Source: Burkholderiaceae bacterium 16 (GTDB lineage: Bacteria > Pseudomonadota > Gammaproteobacteria > Burkholderiales > Burkholderiaceae). From it: a stretch of DNA of 64,000 nucleotides. Of the stretch, positions 52,658 to 62,528 are shown piece by piece (positions within the stretch are counted from its first letter, which is position 1; every line of letters begins with the position of its first letter). The notes beneath the pieces are model-generated. The model made no database searches. It saw only the letters and a program-made list of their open reading frames with translations, and had not been told where the DNA came from. Position numbers and translations under genes: made by a program. The DNA is taken from contig JYOD01000021.1 of NCBI GenBank assembly GCA_000955785.1, positions 1 through 64,000 on the forward strand. The letters are read 5' to 3'.

Positions 52658-53551
52658 ATGAAAAGTGCCGACCTGAACCTTGTCGCCCACTTTGATGCAC
52701 TGATTTCGTGCCGCAACGTGTCCCGTGCGGCCGAGCAGATGCAGCTTTCCCAGCCCGCCATGAGCGCGGCGCTGAGCCGCCTTCGGCGGCTGTTCAACGA
52801 TCCGCTGCTAGTGCGCGAAGGTGCGCAGTGGAAGGCCACCGCACGGGCGCTTGAGTTGCATCGGACCTTTGCGCCTATCCTGCAGCAATGGCAAGCCGCC
52901 ACCGCGCCGCGCGAGGAATTCTCACCGGCCAGCAGCAAGCGGGCGATCTCAATTTATGCGACCGACTATGTACAGTTCGCCATGTTGCCCAAAGTCGTGG
53001 CCAAGGTGGCGCAGGAGGCGCCTCACATGCAGTTACGCGTGTTGCCCGCGCGCCTGCAGCATGGGCTCAGCATGCTTGAGACTAACCATGTCGAGATGAT
53101 TGCGGGCTACTACCCCGAGCCAGCGCCGAACCTGCGCGCGCGTTTCCTCTTCGAGGAGTCCACGGTATGCCTGATGCGCGCCGGCCATCCTTCCCTGGAG
53201 CGCCCTTGGAACCTCAACGCCTTCCTGCGCTACAAGCACATCGACCTGGCCGCGCATACCCGCTACTTCAGCGAACGGATCGACCGTGCGCTGGAAGGGT
53301 TAGGCCGGAGCCGGCAACTGGCGGTAACGTTGTCGAGCTATCTGGCCTGCCCGCATGTGGTCGCCGAGTCAGACATGATTGCGACTTTGCCCAGCAGCGT
53401 CGCCAACGCCCTGGTACGCAGCACCGGTACAGTGATCAGGGAGGTTCCGATTTCCTTGCCGGCCCTTAGCGTGTCCCTGTATTGGCATGAGCGCTACCAG
53501 ACCGATCAGGGGCATGCATGGTTGCGGCAGGTGATTGGGGATATTTTTTGA
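52658..53551 (+). CDS. LysR-family regulator (NodD/LinR-like)
   Basis: A protein of 297 residues. The HTH region is KSADLNLVAHFDALISCRNV then SRAAEQMQLSQPAMSAALSR, the NodD/LinR-type branch. The effector domain begins about residue 95 (RAISIYATDYVQFAMLPKVV). It faces the Bug-hyuAB genes and also precedes the MaoC gene at 53746, so either unit may be its target. Confidence 0.92.
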   Translation: MKSADLNLVAHFDALISCRNVSRAAEQMQLSQPAMSAALSRLRRLFNDPLLVREGAQWKATARALELHRTFAPILQQWQAATAPREEFSPASSKRAISIYATDYVQFAMLPKVVAKVAQEAPHMQLRVLPARLQHGLSMLETNHVEMIAGYYPEPAPNLRARFLFEESTVCLMRAGHPSLERPWNLNAFLRYKHIDLAAHTRYFSERIDRALEGLGRSRQLAVTLSSYLACPHVVAESDMIATLPSSVANALVRSTGTVIREVPISLPALSVSLYWHERYQTDQGHAWLRQVIGDIF

Positions 53552-53745
53552 TGGTAGCCGCTTCATCGGTCCTGGCGAGCATCCGGCGATTATCAAAAAT
53601 GCAATTAATCGCCAGGATTCCTACCCAAACCGTAACAAGGGATTGCGCTGGCGCTGGAGACGCTGGCCTGATCCGTCGTTGGGCGTTTCGCAACGGGCCC
53701 GCGCTGGTCCTTGAATGCAGCGTGAAGAAATCTGGAGGAGCAAAT

Positions 53746-54204
53746 ATGAACATTCAATACATCGAGGACCTGGCGCCGGGCCAGAAATATGGGTCGGGGC
53801 GGCTGCCCGTCGAGCAGGACAGGATCAAATCCTTCGCTGCCGAGTTCGACCCACAGCCTTTCCATCTCGATGAAGCCGCTGCGCGCGACACGCTGTTCCG
53901 CGGCCTGGCCGCGAGCGGCTGGCACACGGCGGCACTGACCATGCGCCTGCTGGTCGACGGCGAACTCCGCCCCGCTGGCGGCATCATCGGCGCGGGCTTC
54001 GAGGAGTTGCGCTGGCCCAAGCCGGTGCGGCCCGGCGATGAGTTGCATGTCGAGAGCGAGATCCTGGAGGTGCGGACCTCGAAGTCGCGTCCTGATCAAG
54101 GCATCGTGAAGGTGCGCATCACAACCCTCAACCAGCATGACGAACCCGTGCAAGCCGGCGTCGTCAATCTGGTCGTGCAGTGCCGTTCCGCCGGCAACGC
54201 ATAG
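53746..54204 (+). CDS. MaoC-family hydratase
   Basis: A protein of 152 residues with a hotdog fold of the R-hydratase type: [40 protein letters not shown] (Asp/His catalytic pair), [20 protein letters not shown], and [17 protein letters not shown]. It would hydrate an enoyl-CoA. The frame is open to 53518, but ATG 53746 follows GGAGGAG by 6 bases. It is the first gene of a plus-strand trio with the ketopantoate-reductase-like gene and an enoyl-CoA hydratase. Confidence 0.93.
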   Translation: MNIQYIEDLAPGQKYGSGRLPVEQDRIKSFAAEFDPQPFHLDEAAARDTLFRGLAASGWHTAALTMRLLVDGELRPAGGIIGAGFEELRWPKPVRPGDELHVESEILEVRTSKSRPDQGIVKVRITTLNQHDEPVQAGVVNLVVQCRSAGNA

Positions 54205-54215
54205 ACGGGGGCGCC

Positions 54216-55154
54216 ATGAAGATATTGGTACTCGGTGCCGGTGCCATGGGTGGTTACTACGGCGCGCGACTGATCGAGGCGGGCGCTGACGTGACTTTCC
54301 TGGTGCGGCCCGGACGCGCGCAGGCGCTGGAACGCCATGGGCTGGCGGTGCGCAGTGAGCTTGGCGACTTCCATCGCCCGGTAAGAACGGTCCTGGCGGG
54401 CAAGGTCGGTGCGCAGTATGACCTCGTCCTGCTGGCCTGCAAGGCCTATGACCTTGACGATGCGATCGCAGCGATCAGCCCGGCCGTCGGCCGCGGCACC
54501 GCGGTATTGCCCCTGCTCAATGGCCTGTCTGCCTATGACCGCCTCGACCATCGCTTTGGCAGGGAGCGCGTGCTGGGCGGGGTCTCGTACATCGCGACAA
54601 CGCTGGCCGCGGACGGAACTGTCCTGCACGCTGGCCGCATGGACCGGCTGGTGGTCGGGCCGCGCGCCGCGCAGACGTCGGCGCTGGCGACGGACTTCCA
54701 TGCGCTGGTATCCAGGGCAGCGGGCACGCGCGAGGTATCGGGCGCCATCGAGCAGGAGCTTTGGAACAAGTGGGTCATGATCGCCGCAGGCGCGGTCATG
54801 ACATGCCTGATGCGAGGAACCGTGGCGGACATCATGAAGACGCAGGACGGTCGTCGCTTGATGCTTGACGCGATGGCGGAGTGCCGGACAGTGGCCCAGC
54901 TATGCGGCCACGCCATCCCGGAACCCGTTGCCGATGCCATGCAGGGCCGCCTGCTGGACAGTTCATCGACCTGGGCGGCCTCGATGATGCGGGATATTGC
55001 CCAGGGCGCCCCACGCATCGAAGCCGACGCTATCGTCGGCGATCTCATTGCTCGCGCTGCCGAACGCGGGCGCGAGCTCCCGTTGAGCCGCACGGCCTAT
55101 TGCCACCTGCAGGTCTATGAACGTCAGCGTGCTGCCCAACAGACTGCAGGCTGA
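54216..55154 (+). CDS. Ketopantoate-reductase-family protein (PanE/ApbA-like)
   Basis: A protein of 312 residues. It has an N-terminal Rossmann motif [54 protein letters not shown], and the C-terminal helical domain with [13 protein letters not shown] (catalytic-Lys region) and [19 protein letters not shown]. It is a 2-dehydropantoate-2-reductase-type NADPH oxidoreductase. In this CoA-ester cluster a role on another branched 2-oxo acid is more likely than pantothenate synthesis. ATG 54216 is 11 bases after the MaoC stop. Confidence 0.92.
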   Translation: MKILVLGAGAMGGYYGARLIEAGADVTFLVRPGRAQALERHGLAVRSELGDFHRPVRTVLAGKVGAQYDLVLLACKAYDLDDAIAAISPAVGRGTAVLPLLNGLSAYDRLDHRFGRERVLGGVSYIATTLAADGTVLHAGRMDRLVVGPRAAQTSALATDFHALVSRAAGTREVSGAIEQELWNKWVMIAAGAVMTCLMRGTVADIMKTQDGRRLMLDAMAECRTVAQLCGHAIPEPVADAMQGRLLDSSSTWAASMMRDIAQGAPRIEADAIVGDLIARAAERGRELPLSRTAYCHLQVYERQRAAQQTAG

Positions 55155-55186
55155 TCGGACCTCGCTCCACTTACAGACTTCACGAC

Positions 55187-55996
55187 ATGACCACTTTTTC
55201 CTCTTTGCTGCAGCGCACGGAAGGCCGCGTGCTGGTGCTCACCATCAACAATCCCGGCAAGCGCAACGCCATCGCGGCTGACCTCTATGACAACATCCGC
55301 GCCGCGCTCGCCGCTGCCGCAGATAATCCGGAGATCGGCGCGATCGTGCTGACCGGCGCAGACAACTACTTCTGCGCGGGCGGCGACCTGGAACTGATCA
55401 GCAAGCGGCGGGAACTGACGTACGAGGAGCGCATCGAGCGCCTGGGGCACCTGCACGACGTGGTGTGCAAGCTGCGCGTCTTTCCCAAGCCGATCGTGGC
55501 AGCGGTCGAAGGCGGCGCGGCGGGCGCGGGTTTCTCGCTGGCATTGGCCTGCGATCTGCTCGTGGCATCCGCCGGTGCTGCCTTCTCGATTGCCTATGTG
55601 AAGGTGGGGCTGACACCGGATGGCGGTATTACGGGCCTGCTGGCGCAGAGCCTGTCGCGGCAGGTGCTGACGCAGCTCGCGTTGACCGGCGATCGCATCA
55701 CGGCGGAGCAGCTGCAGCACTTCGGGGTCGTCAACCAGCTGGTCGAAGCTGGACAGGCCGGCGCGGTGGCGATCGCGCTGGCGGCACGGCTTGCGCAAGG
55801 GCCGCGGCAGGCCATGGGGTCGATCAAGGCGCTGTGCCGGCATGCCCATGAGCGCACGCTCGACGACCAGCTGGAAGCCGAACGGATCGCCATGGCCGTG
55901 GCCCAGGGCGGCGCCGAAGCCGCCGAAGGCATTGCTGCATTCCTTGGGAAACGGCCCGCCGATTTTGCCAGCCTGCGCCGCGGCGCAGCTGGCTGA
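55187..55996 (+). CDS. Enoyl-CoA hydratase/isomerase (oxepin-CoA-hydrolase-like type)
   Basis: A protein of 269 residues, crotonase superfamily. It has LVLTINNPGKRNAIAADLYD, oxyanion-hole strands IVLTGADNYFCAGGDLELI and VEGGAAGAGFSLALACDLLV, and KVGLTPDGGITGLLAQSLSR. The sequence resembles proteins annotated as alternative oxepin-CoA hydrolases in Burkholderiales. The gene is 32 bases after the reductase and ends the plus-strand trio. It converges on the Bug gene. Confidence 0.92.
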   Translation: MTTFSSLLQRTEGRVLVLTINNPGKRNAIAADLYDNIRAALAAAADNPEIGAIVLTGADNYFCAGGDLELISKRRELTYEERIERLGHLHDVVCKLRVFPKPIVAAVEGGAAGAGFSLALACDLLVASAGAAFSIAYVKVGLTPDGGITGLLAQSLSRQVLTQLALTGDRITAEQLQHFGVVNQLVEAGQAGAVAIALAARLAQGPRQAMGSIKALCRHAHERTLDDQLEAERIAMAVAQGGAEAAEGIAAFLGKRPADFASLRRGAAG

Positions 55997-56035
55997 CTGC
56001 TTTGCCAGCATGGCGCCTCCAACAGGCCCCACCAC

Positions 56036-57037
56036 CTATTGCCCGGCGAGCTTGAGGCTCTTGGCAATGCGGGTCAGCTTGGCGTGTTCGCTGTTCAGGA
56101 AGGCTTGCGCCTGGGCCATGGTCATTGGCTCAATCGCACGCTGAAGGTTGACGCTGCGGCGGGTGCGGTTCTCGGGGCTGGCCACCCACGCGTTCATGGC
56201 CTCCACCACGCGTGCCGTCACGGCGTCTGGGGTATCCGGCGGGGCCAGCACGCCTGCCCACTGGCTGTATTCGAAATCGGCCAGGGCCTTGTTTTCAGAC
56301 AGCGCGGATACATCGGGCAACGACGGATGCCGGGCCTTGCTGGCGACGCCGATTGGCTTGAAGCGGCCGGCCTTGATCATCCCGTAAGTCGGGCCGCCCA
56401 TGGGAATGAAGGTCAGGTCTACCTGTGAGCCGGCGATGTCGCTGCTGACCGGGGCCGCGCCTTTGTATGGCACTTCCAGAAAGCGCACGCCGGTGCGGGC
56501 CTGGAAGTCGGCGCCGACCAGGTGGGGTGCCGAGCCGGGGCCCCAGTGTGCCAGCGACAGTGGACGGTTCTTCGGGTTTTTCGCGTAGGCAATGACCTCG
56601 TCGACGTTCTTGAACGACAACGAGGGATTCGAGACCAGGATGAAGTCCGAAATCCCGCTGAAGCCCGCGAGCCTAAACTTTTCCGGCGAGTACCTGGCCG
56701 ACGTGATGGTGAGCGGTGCGACCAGGAAATCGATGCCGGTCGTGCCCAGTAGGGTGTAGCCATCGCTGGCGCTGCGCAGCACGTTCATCGCGCAGATCGA
56801 GCCGCTTGCGCCGGGGAGGTTGTCCGCAATGACGTTCTGCCCCAGGCTTCGCTTCATCACGACGGCTGCCGCGCGGATCGATTCGTCCGCCGGCCCGCCG
56901 GCGGGAAATGCGACCTTGACGATAATCGGCTTGCTCGGATAGGGCGCTTGCGCCCGCAGCCAGGATGGGGCAAGCATCGCCGGCACGGCGCCGCAGGCGG
57001 CCTGCAGCAAGCGCCGGCGCGATAGCTGGATGGTCAT
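56036..57037 (-). CDS. Bug-family periplasmic binding protein with Tat-like signal
   Basis: A protein of 333 residues. The N-terminus MTIQLSRRRLLQAACGAVPA has a twin-arginine-type signal (SRRRLLQ). The mature part has VKVAFPAGGPADESIRAAAV, DNLPGASGSICAMNVLRSAS, DGYTLLGTTGIDFLVAP and PYKGAAPVSSDIAGSQVDLT, as in Bug proteins. ATG 57037 is chosen because the signal begins there. It is last in a minus-strand operon (thiolase, hydratase, acyl-CoA synthetase, Bug), and probably captures the acid that the synthetase activates. Confidence 0.91.
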   Translation of the reverse strand: MTIQLSRRRLLQAACGAVPAMLAPSWLRAQAPYPSKPIIVKVAFPAGGPADESIRAAAVVMKRSLGQNVIADNLPGASGSICAMNVLRSASDGYTLLGTTGIDFLVAPLTITSARYSPEKFRLAGFSGISDFILVSNPSLSFKNVDEVIAYAKNPKNRPLSLAHWGPGSAPHLVGADFQARTGVRFLEVPYKGAAPVSSDIAGSQVDLTFIPMGGPTYGMIKAGRFKPIGVASKARHPSLPDVSALSENKALADFEYSQWAGVLAPPDTPDAVTARVVEAMNAWVASPENRTRRSVNLQRAIEPMTMAQAQAFLNSEHAKLTRIAKSLKLAGQ

Positions 57038-57141
57038 GGTTGTCTCCTTGATGGATTTTGCGAGTTGCATGCCGGGCGTGAAACGCATGCCGGCATGCAA
57101 CTCGCAATGCGTCTGGCGAGGCCCTGCTTTTCAGGAATGGG

Positions 57142-59073
57142 CTACTCGTATACCACCGCGTACTTGATCGTCAGCGTCGAGAACGCTTTGCCGATGGTGG
57201 CTACCGCGACCTCCCTTTCCTCGTGGCTCAGGGTGGCGGGCAGCACCAGCGTGGACAGGATGCCCTGGTCCCCGCGATCTTCGATGCGGATATCGACAAG
57301 CGGCAGCGGTGTGTCCGCCTTGACCTCGGCAAGCATCTGCCGCTGCGCCCGGAATACGGCGTCACTGCGCAGCGTGTTCTTCTGGATCTTGCCGACGGCA
57401 GTCTTCGGGATGGCATCGACCACGTAGAACTGCTTGGGCACGGCGGCGCGTTCCGGAATCACCTCATAGGCGTAGTGCTTGATGCGGCCGATCGGGAAGG
57501 TGCTGCCCGGCTTGAGCGCGACGTACGCGACCGGCAATTCTCCCGCATGCGCGTCCGGCAGACCGACGGCGGCCGCATCGAATACCTCGGGGTGCCGATA
57601 CAGTGCCTCTTCGATCATGCGCGGATCGATATTGTTGCCGCCGCGGATGATAAGGTCCTTGGCCCGGCCGGTCAGCCAGAAGTAACCTTCCTGGTCCACA
57701 TAGCCCAGGTCGCCGGTATTGAACCAGCCGCCCTCGAACCAGATGCTCTTGTTCTGCTCCGGGTTCAGGTAGCCGGCGAATATGTTGGGTCCGCGCACCA
57801 CCACGATGCCAGGCTCCCCCGGCTCGCAATCGCGCTGGATGCTTCCACCGGCAGCCTTGACGACCTTCATCTCCTGGTAGGCCATGGGCAGGCCGATGGA
57901 CCCGATGCGCCGCTCGCCATAGCGGGGGTTGGTTGCGCTCAGCGCTGTACCTTCGGTCAGGCCATAGCCCTCGAAGATCATCGCCCCGGTCTTCTGCTCG
58001 AACGCCTCGGCAACGGCCACCGACAGCGGCGCCGTCCCGCAGCTCGCCGCCTTCAGGGAGCCGATGTCAGCGTCGCCGATCGGAATATTCAGGGCCATGT
58101 TGACCACGCTCGGCACCATGCCCAGTGCGGTGACCCCGAAGTGGTCGACGATCTGCCAGAGATTGCGGATGACGGAGGGATCGCGCCAACCGCTGGACGT
58201 CAGCAGCACGACCGATGCGCCACGGGCCAGCGGCATCAGGCAATTGGTGAGCACGCCCGTGACATGGAACATCGGCACTCCGCAGACGCGCACGTCGTCT
58301 GGCTGGACGTCGATTTGCATCGCGCTTACCCAGGCCATGGCCACCTCGTTGCCATGGGTGTGGAGCGCAAGCTTGGGCGTGCCGGTGGTACCACCGGTAT
58401 GGAACATCGAAGCCGTATCCTGCGGCGAAAAGACCCGCTTGCTGTCGAGCGCCTCACCCTGGAAGCGGGTAAGCCCGCCGTCGAGGTCGACGATCCCTTC
58501 CTCGCTCGCCTTGCCGCCGCCGGCCTTGATCCAGTGTCGTACGTCGGGCAGCTCGCGCCGCACCAGCATGGCCTTGTTCCAGGCTTCGATATCCGGGTCG
58601 GGGCCATAGGCGATCACCGCCTTGGCGCCGGCGTTGCGCAGCAGCGCCGCGATAATCTCCGGCTCCAGCATCCAGTTGACCGGGCACGCAATGCCCGTCG
58701 CCTCGCTACTCCAGATCGCGTACTGCGACTCAGGTGTCACCGGCATCAGCACCCCGATGACGTCATCAGGGCCCAGGCCCAGCGAGTGCAGCAGGTTGGC
58801 GGTCTGCGTGATGCGCCCGAACAGCTGCGCATGGGTGATGGTAACGGCCTCGCCCAACTCGTCCCCGGAGGCGAAGTAGTGCAGGGCGGGCGCCTGCGGC
58901 GCACGGTCGCGCGCCATGCGCAGCAACTCGTAGGTGCTGTGAGGCAGCTGACGGTCGGCAAGGGGCGTCTGCTCGAAATGCCTGATATCGGCGAGCGACG
59001 TCACTTGCAGACGCGGCTGGTAGGGATCGACCTGACCAGGGCTGGCCTGCATTCGTGTGTTGAACTGGGTCAT
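57142..59073 (-). CDS. Acyl-CoA synthetase (AMP-forming)
   Basis: A protein of 643 residues of the ANL superfamily. It has the P-loop-like MFHTGGTTGTPKLALHTHGN, A5 motif FEGYGLTEGTALSATNPRYG, A7/A8 FNTGDLGYVDQEGYFWLTGR then AKDLIIRGGNNIDPRMIEEA, and A10 IPKTAVGKIQKN with the catalytic Lys. It has an N-terminal extension of about 45 residues and a C-terminal extension of about 60 beyond A10. It activates a carboxylic acid to its CoA ester. The start is two bases after the upstream hydratase stop. Confidence 0.94.
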   Translation of the reverse strand: MTQFNTRMQASPGQVDPYQPRLQVTSLADIRHFEQTPLADRQLPHSTYELLRMARDRAPQAPALHYFASGDELGEAVTITHAQLFGRITQTANLLHSLGLGPDDVIGVLMPVTPESQYAIWSSEATGIACPVNWMLEPEIIAALLRNAGAKAVIAYGPDPDIEAWNKAMLVRRELPDVRHWIKAGGGKASEEGIVDLDGGLTRFQGEALDSKRVFSPQDTASMFHTGGTTGTPKLALHTHGNEVAMAWVSAMQIDVQPDDVRVCGVPMFHVTGVLTNCLMPLARGASVVLLTSSGWRDPSVIRNLWQIVDHFGVTALGMVPSVVNMALNIPIGDADIGSLKAASCGTAPLSVAVAEAFEQKTGAMIFEGYGLTEGTALSATNPRYGERRIGSIGLPMAYQEMKVVKAAGGSIQRDCEPGEPGIVVVRGPNIFAGYLNPEQNKSIWFEGGWFNTGDLGYVDQEGYFWLTGRAKDLIIRGGNNIDPRMIEEALYRHPEVFDAAAVGLPDAHAGELPVAYVALKPGSTFPIGRIKHYAYEVIPERAAVPKQFYVVDAIPKTAVGKIQKNTLRSDAVFRAQRQMLAEVKADTPLPLVDIRIEDRGDQGILSTLVLPATLSHEEREVAVATIGKAFSTLTIKYAVVYE

Positions 59074-59075
59074 GG

Positions 59076-59867
59076 TCAGGTTCCCTGGTAGACTGGACGG
59101 CGCTTGTTCAGGAACGCCTCGCCGCCTTCGTGCATATCGTCAGTGCTGAACAGCGTGGCAAAGGCAAGCTGTTCCAGCATCAGCGCGGTTTCGAGACTGG
59201 CGTCCTGGCCGTTATTGATCATCAGCTTGGCCATGGCAATGGAGTGCGGAGATTTCTCGGCAATACGTTGCACATAGGCCTTCGCTTCCTCCAGCACCTC
59301 GCCGGCGGGCACCACCTTGTTGACGAGTCCTATGCGGTAAGCCTCGTCCGGCTTGATGATTTCGCCGGTAAAGATCATTTCCTTGGCGCGTGTCGCCCCG
59401 ACCAGCCGGGTCAGCCGCTGGGTACCGCCGCGCCCCGGAATCAGGCCGACGTTGGTTTCGGTCTGTCCGAGCAAGGCGTTGTCCGCGGCCACGCGCAGGT
59501 CACACGCCATGGCCAGCTCCAGGCCGCCGCCAAAGCACGGTCCGGCAATGGCCGCGATCACGGGGATGGTGCTCTGGTGAATCAGCGCCCACAGGTCGGG
59601 CGCACCGCTGGTCGGGACGAAGGCCTCGATCGGGCGGCGCGCGAGCATCTCGGGGATATCCCCCCCGGCGACGAACGCCTTGGTGCCGCCCCAGAGGACG
59701 ATGCCGCGAACGGTCCGGTCGGCCATCAGCGAGGATAGGGCCGCGTAGAGGTCGCTGCGCAGTGTCGTGTTGAGGGCGTTGTACTTCTCCAGCCGGTTCA
59801 TGGTGACGACGGCACACGGGCCATCCCGGTCCACGAAGACGGTTTCGTACTCGGTGATGTTGCTCAT
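59076..59867 (-). CDS. Enoyl-CoA hydratase/isomerase
   Basis: A protein of 263 residues, crotonase superfamily. It has AVVTMNRLEKYNALNTTLRS, GIVLWGGTKAFVAGGDIPEM, AGPCFGGGLELAMACDLRVA, ETNVGLIPGRGGTQRLTRLV with the two usual loops. It is the second gene of the minus-strand operon, 28 bases after the thiolase gene and directly before the synthetase. It carries out the hydration step of a beta-oxidation-type route. Confidence 0.94.
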   Translation of the reverse strand: MSNITEYETVFVDRDGPCAVVTMNRLEKYNALNTTLRSDLYAALSSLMADRTVRGIVLWGGTKAFVAGGDIPEMLARRPIEAFVPTSGAPDLWALIHQSTIPVIAAIAGPCFGGGLELAMACDLRVAADNALLGQTETNVGLIPGRGGTQRLTRLVGATRAKEMIFTGEIIKPDEAYRIGLVNKVVPAGEVLEEAKAYVQRIAEKSPHSIAMAKLMINNGQDASLETALMLEQLAFATLFSTDDMHEGGEAFLNKRRPVYQGT

Positions 59868-59895
59868 CGGTTGTCTCCTGTTGTTCCGGTGTCTT

Positions 59896-61080
59896 TTAGT
59901 GAATGAACTCGAACAGCCCGGCTGCGCCCATGCCGCCGGCGGCGCACATGGTCACGACGCCATACTTAGCCTTGCGGCGACGCCCTTCGAGCAGGATGTG
60001 CCCGACCTGGCGCGCCCCCGTCATGCCATACGGATGTCCGATGGCGATTGCGCCGCCGTTTACATTGACGCGCTCCAGGGGCAAGCCCAGCTGGTCGATG
60101 CAATACAGCGCCTGGCAACCGAACGCCTCGTTGAGTTCCCACAGGTCAATGTCGTCGATGGAGAGCTCGTTGCGCTCCAGCAGGCGCGGGACCGCACGGA
60201 CCGGGCCGACACCCATTTCGTCCGGCTCCACGCCCGCGGTGGCCAGGCTCACGAAGTACCCCAGGGGTTCGAGGCCGCGCCGTTCCGCTTCGCGCTCAGA
60301 CATTACGACCAGCGCCGCGGCGCCGTCCGACAACTGGCTGGAGTTGCCGGCCGTGACCTGGTACCCCTCGCCCTTCACGGCGGGCAGCACGCGCAGCTTT
60401 TCCAGCGTGGTGTCGGCGCGGACACCTTCGTCGGCCTCAAGCAGGAACTCCACCATCGAAGTCTCGCCCGTCTCCTTGTTTGTCACGGACTTGATCGATG
60501 CCAGCGGAACAATCTCTTCAGAGAAACGGCCTGCCTTCTGTGCTTCGACGGTGAGCCGCTGGCTGCGCACCGAGAACTCGTCGGCGCGCTCGCGCGACAT
60601 GTCATAACGCTTGGCCAGGATCTCCGCGGTATCGATCATGTGCAGATAGACGTCCGGGCGGTTCTTTGCCAGCCAGGCCTCTTGCTGCGCGACCTTCAGC
60701 GTGACCGGCTGCGACAGGCTGATGGATTCGACGCCGCCCGCCACCATCACCGGCACCTTGTCGATCAGGACGCGCTGCGCGGCAAAGGCGACCGCCTGCA
60801 GCCCGGACGCGCAGAAGCGAGTCAGCGTGGTGCCGCTCACGGACACGGGCAGGCCAGCGCGGATGCCGCCTGCGCGGGCAACGTTGCCACCGGTCGCCGC
60901 GATGGGTTGGCCGCAGCCAAAGATGATGTCTTCGACTTCCCCGCCGTCGATCCCCGCGCGATGGACGGCATGCTGGATGACATGGCCTGCCATGGTTGCC
61001 CCATGGGTCATGTTGAATGCGCCTCGGCTGGCTTTGCCGATCGGGGTGCGGGCATAAGAAACGATTACTGCGCGAGACAT
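59896..61080 (-). CDS. Acetyl-CoA acyltransferase (thiolase)
   Basis: A protein of 394 residues. It has the nucleophile Cys90 in [30 protein letters not shown], the His of [20 protein letters not shown] and the second Cys in [14 protein letters not shown]. It is a degradative thiolase. The frame is open to 61266, but ATG 61080 begins the fold after GGAGAA. It is the first gene of the minus-strand CoA-ester operon and faces the CoxG gene across a 355-base region with inverted repeats. Confidence 0.94.
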   Translation of the reverse strand: MSRAVIVSYARTPIGKASRGAFNMTHGATMAGHVIQHAVHRAGIDGGEVEDIIFGCGQPIAATGGNVARAGGIRAGLPVSVSGTTLTRFCASGLQAVAFAAQRVLIDKVPVMVAGGVESISLSQPVTLKVAQQEAWLAKNRPDVYLHMIDTAEILAKRYDMSRERADEFSVRSQRLTVEAQKAGRFSEEIVPLASIKSVTNKETGETSMVEFLLEADEGVRADTTLEKLRVLPAVKGEGYQVTAGNSSQLSDGAAALVVMSEREAERRGLEPLGYFVSLATAGVEPDEMGVGPVRAVPRLLERNELSIDDIDLWELNEAFGCQALYCIDQLGLPLERVNVNGGAIAIGHPYGMTGARQVGHILLEGRRRKAKYGVVTMCAAGGMGAAGLFEFIH

Positions 61081-61133
61081 GGGTTCTCCTTTGGTGTGGA
61101 TGGATGCAGACGTCCTCGGTCTGTCAGGCCAAA

Positions 61134-61274
61134 TATAGACAGCGGATACATTTTGCGGCACATCGTTCATTGGGACGAACGAACGGATGGCAATGATGAA
61201 CGTGTCAGGTGACTTGCCCGCGACGTTTGGCCCAAAAATCTCATCCGGCACATCCAGTGTATCCACTGTCTACA
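61134..61274. promoter_or_regulatory. Pair of 17-bp inverted repeats in the thiolase/CoxG promoter region
   Basis: TGTATCCGCTGTCTATA (minus strand, 61150-61134) and TGTATCCACTGTCTACA (plus strand, 61258-61274) match at 15 of 17 positions and face opposite directions. A third TATAGACA half occurs at 61374. A separate short inverted repeat TCGTTC/GAACGA lies between (61163-61182). They occupy the shared promoter region of the thiolase (minus) and CoxG (plus) units, so a common regulator is likely. No regulator gene is adjacent. Nothing else is seen in 61081-61435. Confidence 0.6.
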
Positions 61275-61435
61275 TCCTAGGCGGGCGATCTTGGCGACGT
61301 CAAGAACTCGTGGGCAATGTTCGGGTTTACCTGCCTCTCCATTTCTTGACGGTGCCCGACACGCTCTCTAGGATATAGACACTGACTAGATTGACGTTGA
61401 GCCATCAGGGATGGCAGAAACCGGAGGGATAGAAA

Positions 61436-61914
61436 TTGGAATTCACTGGTGCACAGGTCATCAAGGCTTCCAGGGAGGAGGTCTGGAAGCGGTTGAATGA
61501 TCCGGCTACGTTCCAGCAATGTTTGCCGGGATGCAAGCAATATCAGCAGGTCGATGACGGCGGCTATAACGCGGTAATCGTCGCGGCCGTGGGACCGATC
61601 AAGGCCCGTTTCAAGGGCACGGCCCGCTTCTCCGACCATCAGGAGGGAATTGGTTATCACATCGAAGGTAGCGGCAGCGGTGGCGTCGCGGGCTTCGGCA
61701 AGCTGGGCGCCGATGTCCGGCTGGAAGACGTCGAAGGCGGCACTGCCTTGCATTACGTTGCCGCAGCGCAGAGGGAGGGAAGCTCGCGCAGATTGGATCC
61801 CGTCTGGTCGGCGCCGTGGCGAACAGGTTCCTGGCGGAGTTCTTTTCCCGCTTTGAAAAGCTGGTGAGTCTTGAAGGAGATAGAGGCAGTTCCCTGGCAC
61901 CTTCTCCTGACTGA
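61436..61914 (+). pseudogene. CoxG-family (SRPBCC) gene with a frameshift
   Basis: TTG 61436, after GGAGGG, starts MEFTGAQVIKASREEVWKRL, DPATFQQCLPGCKQ, AVGPIKARFKGTARFSDHQE and GSGSGGVAGFGKLGADVRLE, the CoxG membrane-anchoring factor fold. After LHYVAAAQ near 61780 the reading frame is lost. One base out of register, LAQIGSRLVGAVANRFLAEF then FSRFEKLV restores the expected C-terminus, ending at 61914. One missing base would explain this, so it is a recent mutation or a sequencing error. As read, the product is 143 residues with a foreign tail. Confidence 0.75.
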
Positions 61915-62035
61915 GCCTCGGCTGGCCAGGGAAGGATCTGCTGATATTTCTTTTGCCCTTTAGTATTATGCTCGTAATACTATAAACGTAACGGCTGTTG
62001 ATGCTGGCGGGGCAAACGGAGACACAGAGGCGACA

Positions 62036-62527
62036 GTGAAAATAGAGAACACTATCAATGGCGTGCGAGGCACAACCGAGATCGAGCCGAGGCGGCTCCT
62101 GGTGCATTTGTTGCGGGACCAGAAGCGCCTGACCGGCGTCCACATTGGTTGTGACACCTCCCAGTGCGGCGCCTGCACGGTGCTGATCGACGGAACGACC
62201 GTGAAGTCATGCACCGTGCTTGCCGCCCAGACCGACGGCTGCGAACTCCATACGATCGAAGGGATGGACAACGATCACACGACGACAGTCCTGAAGGAAG
62301 CCTTCAACGAGCTTCATGGCCTGCAGTGTGGGTTCTGCACCCCGGGAATGCTGCTTGCGGCACGGGCGCTCCTTGCGCATCAGGCCGCCCCTTCGGAACA
62401 TGAAGTCAGGGAAGCGCTGCACGGCAACCTGTGCCGCTGCACCGGGTACCAGAACATCGTCGATGCCGTGCTGCTTGCCGCGACCAGGCTGCAGCAGACA
62501 CCGTCCGCCACCTGTGGGGAGTCTTGA
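62036..62527 (+). CDS. [2Fe-2S] subunit of a molybdenum hydroxylase (CoxS-like)
   Basis: A protein of 163 residues. The N-terminal plant-type cluster is at Cys39, Cys44, Cys47 and Cys59 (HIGCDTSQCGACTVLIDG). The C-terminal four-helix cluster is at Cys98, Cys101, Cys133 and Cys135 (LQCGFCTPGM, NLCRCTGYQN). This is the small subunit of the xanthine oxidase/CO dehydrogenase family. GTG 62036 is chosen by GAGG and by the fold start. The CoxL gene follows two bases after its stop. The FAD subunit is not in the window. Confidence 0.95.
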   Translation: MKIENTINGVRGTTEIEPRRLLVHLLRDQKRLTGVHIGCDTSQCGACTVLIDGTTVKSCTVLAAQTDGCELHTIEGMDNDHTTTVLKEAFNELHGLQCGFCTPGMLLAARALLAHQAAPSEHEVREALHGNLCRCTGYQNIVDAVLLAATRLQQTPSATCGES

Positions 62528-62528
62528 G

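Noticed and set aside
57223..59091. 622-codon plus-strand frame opposite the acyl-CoA synthetase
   Set aside because: Antisense shadow of a gene with all ANL motifs.
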